Of a DNA stretch of 64,000 nucleotides, positions 58,381 to 64,000 are shown piece by piece. The stretch's first letter is position 1; every line of letters begins with the position of its first letter. The notes under the pieces were generated by a model. That model ran no database searches. It saw only the letters and a list, made by a program, of their open reading frames with translations, and was not told the DNA's origin. Both the position numbers and the translations under genes were made by a program. Source of the stretch: Mytilus californianus. Its lineage: Eukaryota > Mollusca > Bivalvia > Mytilida > Mytilidae. The stretch lies in the NCBI RefSeq assembly GCF_021869535.1, contig NW_026262669.1, positions 744,001 to 808,000 of the forward strand, in the 5' to 3' direction.

Positions 58381-59411
58381 AGTTTATATAAGGTGGATCA
58401 ACACTAAATATTTCTTGAGACAGAATTTTTTTATATTTTGTGTAAATGCAGTTGATAAAATACTCTTTTGAAAAACACAATAAAAAATAGGGGTCACCGT
58501 GCTTGTTTGGTCAGTACCCTTATCCAAAGTATTGTGTATTTTCGAGGTTTTTTACATAGATATTACAGGGAAATCGGCATTTGTAAATTTTCCCTAGTTC
58601 AGAAAAAAAATCCATGAGACAGATTTTTCTTATTTTCTCTAGAATTGTAGCAAAGATATAGATAAAAAAAAAAAATAAAAAAACATAGGGTCACCGTGCA
58701 TTTTAAAGAAATATTTCATCATTTGCTTGAATATTTTCGGATTTTCAGGAAGGGGAGATAACTGTATCCAGATTTCCCGGGAAAAGATTAATATAAATAC
58801 TCATTACTAATAGAACTAAATTAGGTAAATTCTAGGTCCTTATTATTATTTGAAACACTTTTGTGTTACAGATTTCTACTACAAAAATCCATGATAACCA
58901 ATGATATCTCCATAGCAACCAAATAAATCAATTTATGCACTTGGAAACTAGAACATAGAGAAACATGTAAATTTGAGCATATTTATGTAGTACAAATTAT
59001 AAGTCTTTATTGCTTAAATTGATTTCACAATCTGTTATTCTCTGCAAAATTATATTAAAGGAATGCCCCATAAGTTATCTTGAGATATCTGGACCAAAAT
59101 TTGGGTAAAATCCAATTTTTTTAACACAAAATCACAAATTTTGAGAAACTAATTTTTGTACTTGAATTTCAACCAAATTTATATACAATTTAGAAAATGT
59201 TATCAAAACTTGGTTTTATACACCAACAATTATTTTGATCTTGTAGATTCTTCTTCTCGGTTTAAAAAAAAATCACAAATTTTGAACAATGACGTACAGG
59301 TAGGGTTAGGCATTCAAAATCATATCCAGATGTCAAAGAGTTTCAATATGTTGTAAAAACTAACTTTCTGATCCCGTAAAGTGGAGTTGCTCTAGAGGCA
59401 TGCATGCAGTG
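58381..59411 (+). repeat. Region of diverged mussel repeats with two 'ggtcaccgtgc' motifs
   Basis: 'ggggtcaccgtgcttg' at about 58492 and 'gggtcaccgtgcat' at about 58688 lie in similar contexts (poly-A then 'gggtcacc'), and a related copy is at 37500-37690. I recognise the phrase from mussel repeats. No exon seen. Confidence 0.4.
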
Positions 59412-59755
59412 GAAGATCCAGAAGTAGGGGTCTGCACTGGTCATGCTTCAGTGATTACCTACATATAAATCAACCAACCCCCCTTTTTTTTCTGCGTGCA
59501 TCAATCTCTCCGTGTGTCTCATAAAAATGTGCAAGTGGTTTTCTAGTTGTCATCTTTTTACCTTGTTTTCATGTCAGTTTTCGTTATCATGTATTTTGAG
59601 GGAAAATGCTAATTTTGATGTACAATATGTGGATTTTGAGGATTATTATCTCTTTTTGCACAATTGACCAAAACATATTTTGAGTACTAGTCACCAACTT
59701 ACCGTTTTTACCATGTTACAGATTTTAGTACAAGCCATTTTGCTAATGATAAATG
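59412..59755. other. Gene-free stretch
   Basis: No exon or recognised element. Confidence 0.4.
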
Positions 59756-60035
59756 CCATAAGGTGACCTATAGTAGCTGACTTCTACGCCTGAATAGTTG
59801 TCTCATTGTCAAAGATATCACACGTTCTTATTTTTACAATACAATTTAATTAGTGTATACATTTAAACATTTTCACAAAAGAAAGCAAACAAAGACTTAT
59901 GGCTGACCATGTGGTATGAGCTTTGCTTATTGTTGAAGACTTGATGGTTACCAATAGCTGTTTCTGCGTCATTTGTTCTCTAAAGGAGAGTTGTTACATT
60001 GGCAATCGAACCACATCTTTTTATTTTGCTGAACA
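59756..60035 (+). repeat. Dispersed mussel repeat, two fragments
   Basis: 59756-59845 ('gtgacctatagtagctgact' to 'cacacgttcttattttta') and 59900-60035 ('ctgaccatgtggtatgagct' to 'ggcaatcgaaccacatcttt') share order and phrases with 63700-63845 and with the end of 41690-41985. Confidence 0.65.
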
Positions 60036-61808
60036 CACATTCTTTTTACAGGTTGATCAATAATTTGAAAGGGTCCTCTATATGTCAATCAGTAAACTGC
60101 AGCTTCTACTAGACACATAAATTGAAATTCATTATTTGAGTAAAAAAGAGATTAAAAGGTTACAATTAAAATTTGTTTGCTAGAAAGAAAGATGTCAAAT
60201 GGCTGTTGACTTTTATTCCCTATCCTTTGCATCCATGCCAAATTTAAAACAAATTGAAGAAAACACATGAGCTCAATCTGATGAAAGGGATCTGTATTAT
60301 GTATCCAAGACATATATAATATTGCGCTTATTCTGTTGCACAATATACAGAAAGAAATACAAGCATGAACTATAAGCAATTTTTATTAATTAATAGACTG
60401 GTAATTTAGTCCATTATGTATCATATTGTAAATATATATATATATATATATATGAATATATAATGTTTGAATCCAAATTAACATTTGCAATTTTCATTAT
60501 CTGTCACGTAATTTTTTTTATCACAGTTGTTACAAACACTTATTGTATTACATATTGAAAACTAAAATGTCAGTAGGAACAGTAAAATTTAAAAACCATC
60601 AGTCAAGATAAATCTGATAAAACTTGTTAATGAAAAGAAAAATATTTGCAACCTGTATAAAATTTAAACCACATCAACTCTTATTGATCTTTGCATAGTG
60701 TTTGAATTCTTTATTTGATAAAATGATAAAAGGCAAAATAAATTCCAGCACATATTAACAGACATATATGCAAGAACAGTACTACATCATAACCCTTCAT
60801 GTACAAGCTTGGTCAAATAACAAACCAGATACTCACATGAACATGTATTTTCTCATATAATTTTTCTATAAATTTTCTTTAAAACATTTTTTTATAACAA
60901 ATCATTCTCACAAGTCATTATTTAATAGTATCATTCTGAAAAAATATCTATGTTACAAATTTCGTTAATAATCATGTTAATTTTGGATAAAATTTTACCA
61001 ACAAGTGTCGTAACAAGATAGAATATTCCATTTTTAATGAATTGAAATTTGCCTCCTAAATTAAGATATGAAATGTGAACAGAAGACAAGAATTGACACA
61101 AACTGATGGCAACAGCTCACAAATCCTTAAATAAGTAGTGATATTATACAATGACAGTACAAATTATAAACATGTTATAAACTATATATCAGGTAGATAT
61201 AAGTTTGAGTGGTCTTTTTCAAGTCTAACAAATTACATTCACTAATATGGATCACACAACATATGTGTGGTACACAATATGATCATTCTTACTGTGGTAA
61301 AACAAAATGTCATCTTTGACTTTAAATCCTTCATACAATTAAAGAACTATAGACAACATTATAAAATTTTATAAAAAATTTTACTACTAAAATTCTATTT
61401 CCTGACATTCAGCATGGACGGATCAATCAAATTGCTAAAAAATAAGGTATGCGTAGTAGACTACAGGACCAGTCAAAATTTTCTAATCTCTTATCCAAAA
61501 ATTAAGCTCACAAACAAATATTAACTTTAACATTTATGGTGCAATGTAGTATTTAAATCTTTATATTATATATATTGACCTGATTCTCCATAAGGTCAAA
61601 GATTTAGCATCCTAAGAAATAGGTTTCTTTGATAATAACAATTATTGCTAATTGATATAATAGAAGCTTGGTCACAGAAGCAAGTATGTCTGTAGATTAA
61701 AATTTCTGTTAATCTCTAGTAGCATTCACCATAATTGTTCCATTTAAATTCTACAATGTATATATATAATCAGATTCATATGGAATCTAAAACAATTTAC
61801 TCTTCATT
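60036..61808. other. AT-rich flank downstream of the exonuclease exon
   Basis: No exon recognised. It may include the 3' region of the minus-strand exonuclease gene, but no polyadenylation site can be chosen among many AATAAA-like strings. A TA microsatellite lies at 60431-60452. Confidence 0.4.
60431..60452. repeat. (TA)n microsatellite
   Basis: About eleven uninterrupted TA units. Confidence 0.9.
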
Positions 61809-62567
61809 TCATATAACAAAAAAATCATACACCTTCTGAATGATAGATTTTGATGTTGTAACACGTACTACACCTGAACTATTTTTTTGAGACAAAAGTG
61901 CCCTCAGTCCATCAATACCATTTCTTTGAATTGACAAAATAAAATGCTTCTTGCACAACCCAGTTGAAGCTGTCTTTTTGGCTAATTGTTTTGACATTAC
62001 TTTATTTTCAACAAGAGCTTTGAAAGATAAGTCATTTTGGCAATATTTGGGTACATTCCATCAAATGTATACTTACAGAAATGAGAAGCTAAATTTCCAT
62101 GTGATCGCACCAGTTTAAATAAAGATTTACAGTCATACAAAGCATTATGTGCATCATAACTTTCCCCTAAAAAATCTGACACTAAATCACACTGCTTGTA
62201 ACTTTGACGACCTGGATATTCACTCCTAAACAATATTCTTGTGTCAATGAACCCATTAAAATACAGGCAAAATTCATCCCACATCTTCAATTTATTCAAT
62301 TGATTATACAGTATATGGCAGTCGAACGTTTTTATATTGTGTCCAACAAGTGTTGGTTTAGAAGGAAACTTGGACAAAAAAGCAATAAGATTAGTAAAGA
62401 CTTCAAATGGTGGTGACCTTTCCACAGGAACTTCATTTGCCCATCAAAGAATGCAAGTTTTGTTATATCAGATACCTGTGGTGTTATCTTCTTTGATGGC
62501 ATAACATAGGCTGAGAAAGTTTCATTCTCAGTTAAAGCTGCTATCTGTACAATATCTGACTGACGAG
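61809..62567 (-). pseudogene. DEDDh 3'-5' exonuclease exon, frameshifted
   Basis: A minus-strand terminal exon after acceptor AATTTCAG (62568). It starts QSDIVQIAALTENETF and SAYVMPSKKITPQVSD, then, after a frame change near 62435, has the ExoII motif LVGHNIKTFDCHILYNQL and the ExoIII motif YDAHNALYDCKSLFKLV with the family His and Asp. A second frame change near 62005 leads to a C-terminal segment ending VTTSKSIIQKVYDFF. Such enzymes trim nucleic acid from the 3' end. As I recall, this subfamily resembles the exonuclease domain of PML isoform I and is expanded in bivalves. The DxE-bearing ExoI motif should be on the preceding exon, not found up to 64000. The two frameshifts suggest a pseudogene, unless they are sequence errors. 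Confidence 0.75.
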
Positions 62568-62604
62568 CTGAAATTTTTAAAATGATCTGTTAATCAAACT
62601 CAAT

Positions 62605-62735
62605 AGATATAAGAAGATGAGGTATGAGTGAACTGTCCATCCAAGTCACAATTTATTAAAGTAAACTATTATAGATCAAAGTACGTCCTTTAATATGGAC
62701 CCTTAGCTCACACCCAACTACAAGCTAATAAAATG
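62605..62735 (+). repeat. Dispersed mussel repeat ('gtatgagtg' type), diverged copy
   Basis: Second copy of the 52795-52985 family: 'atagatataagaagatgagg', 'ccatccaagtcacaattta' and 'agatcaaagtacgtccttta'. Confidence 0.65.
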
Positions 62736-62900
62736 CTCTGCTGGGGCGCAGCTTGATATGACCGCAGAGGTCGAACCCTGAAAACCAGTTGGGGCAAGTA
62801 TGGACACAACATTCAAGCTTGATACAGCACTGAATTTGGATTGTAATTAAATATTTGACACAGCATAGGTTTCTGACACAGAATGAAAGTGGTCTAAGAA
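62735..62900 (+). repeat. Dispersed mussel repeat, copy 2 (inverse of 1-190)
   Basis: 'gcgcagcttgatatgaccgc', 'agaggtcgaaccctgaaaac', 'attcaagcttgatacagcac' and 'tctgacacagaatgaaagtg' are the reverse complement, with divergence, of 1-190. It directly follows the 62605-62735 repeat, and the two may form one composite unit. Confidence 0.65.
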
Positions 62901-63014
62901 CTTAAAAAATTTTAATTTACCTATTCAAACCATACCATTATTATTTGCTTTTATATATAAATCAGAAATAACCAATTTAAAATGGAAAATTTTAAAGAAA
63001 AAAAAGGAAAAAAA

Positions 63015-63565
63015 AATCCCCCCAAAATTTTTTGAACCCCCTTATGATTCATCACCCCCAAACTCAATCCCAGCCTTCCCTTTGTGGTATGGTACCTTGC
63101 AGTACAATTTCAGAGAGATCCATACACTTGAACACAAGTTATTGTCTGGAAACTAGAAAAATGCTTGTTTTTGGCCCCTTTTTGGCCCTAAATTCCTAAA
63201 CGTTTAGGGCAATTACCCCCAAACTCAAACCCAGCTTTCCCTTTGTGATATTGAACCTTGCAGTACAATTTCATAAAGATCCATACACTTACACACAAGT
63301 TATTGTCCTGAAAGTAGAAAAATGCTTGTTTTTTGGCCCTTTTATGGCCCCTAATTCCTAAAATTTTGAGGGAATTACCCCTAAAATCAATCCCAGCCTT
63401 CCTTTTGTGGTATGGTACCTTTCAGTACAATTTCAGAGAGATCCATACACCTGAACACAAGTTATTGTCTGGAAACTAGAAAAATGCTTATTTTTGGCCA
63501 CTTTTTGGCCCCTTATTCCTAAACATTTTGGGCAATTACCCCCAAACTCAATTCCAGCTTCGGAA
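63015..63565 (+). repeat. About 161-bp tandem repeat, 3.4 copies
   Basis: The phrase 'cccagccttccctttgtggt' or variants starts at about 63070, 63230, 63392 and 63553 (intervals 160, 162 and 161). Each unit includes 'agagatccatacacttgaac', 'acaagttattgtctggaaac' and 'aaaaatgcttgtttttggcc'. I recognise the family from mussel genomes. Confidence 0.88.
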
Positions 63566-63699
63566 CATCAGGTAAATGAATTTATACTAAATTTATGAAA
63601 TAAAAGGGTTAATTTTTCAAAAAATAAAATTAACCTCTGTATGTCTGTAATTGTTTTGTACATAAATCAGGTGGTTAGTTTTTTTCTGGTTTTGTCATT

Positions 63700-63845
63700 T
63701 TGTGGCCTTCCATACCTGACTGTGTGGCATGAGTATTGCTCATTGTCAAAGGCTATATGGTAACCTATAGTTAACCTCTTTGCCATTTAGTCTCTGGTAG
63801 AGAATTGTCTCATTTGGCAACCATACTACATCTTCTTATTTTATA
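63700..63845 (+). repeat. Dispersed mussel repeat ('ggcaaccatactacatcttc' type)
   Basis: 'tggccttccatacctgactg', 'agtattgctcattgtcaaag' and 'agagaattgtctcatttggc' match the order of the fragments at 59900-60035. Confidence 0.65.
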
Positions 63846-64000
63846 ATCATTATGAAAACTTCAAAACAGGAACAACTGAAAATGCCAAGGATGGTTCTGT
63901 ATATATCAGAGTTTTATTGTTGTGTAATAGCAATGACTTAGGCACATTTAGTATTCATTGGGGAATCAATTAATAATTAGAATATTTTATTGTGAGAATA

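Noticed and set aside
60152-60379. 75-residue minus-strand frame downstream of the exonuclease exon
   Set aside because: No conserved motif and likely 3' untranslated or intergenic AT-rich DNA.

Overview
The window looks like genomic DNA of a bivalve mollusc, most probably a mussel of the genus Mytilus. It is AT-rich, has long introns and short exons with GT/AG junctions, and is full of dispersed repeats that I recognise from memory as abundant in Mytilus sequence (no search was run). No prokaryotic gene, operon or CRISPR array is present.

The main content is on the minus strand: two paralogous leucine-rich-repeat (LRR) loci. Locus A (about 16.5-24.0 kb) has an LRR N-terminal cysteine-cap exon, three intact LRR exons and one decayed LRR exon. 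Locus B (about 30.8-58.3 kb) has ten LRR exons, then an LRR C-terminal cap exon and two EGF-like exons. This predicts a secreted or membrane-anchored, Slit-like LRR-EGF protein. Every intact LRR exon is exactly 72 nt, encodes one 24-residue repeat, and has a phase-2 intron on both sides, so any subset of exons splices in frame. Inside locus B, four LRR exons lie in a tandem array with a period of exactly 713 bp. In this array the introns are nearly identical between units, but the exons differ several-fold more, and almost all exon changes alter the protein. This is the most interesting feature here: an expanding and apparently diversifying LRR cassette array.

Mobile elements have invaded both loci. 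From low to high coordinates: a degraded L1/Tx1-type LINE (about 9.6-16.0 kb, minus); a BEL/Pao LTR-retrotransposon relic in a locus A intron (19.8-22.0 kb, minus); fragments of a YIDD-type reverse-transcriptase element (25.1, 32.8-33.8 and 37.0 kb, minus); a Tc1/mariner transposase relic (35.4-35.9 kb, plus); a Crypton-type tyrosine-recombinase pseudogene (49.7-52.2 kb, minus) with a tRNA-derived SINE behind a 24-base G run in its intron; and three fold-back hairpin elements (19.2, 26.7 and 49.1 kb).

The left flank (0-8.4 kb) is mostly dispersed and tandem repeats (49-, 73- and 147-bp periods) plus one exon resembling the end of a Ly6/uPAR three-finger domain. The right flank (58.3-64 kb) has more mussel repeats and a frameshifted DEDDh 3'-5' exonuclease exon. 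Copies of one dispersed repeat lie in opposite orientation at the two ends of the window.

No promoter, CpG island or complete transcription unit could be identified with confidence. All exon calls rest on open frame, splice-site and motif inspection alone.
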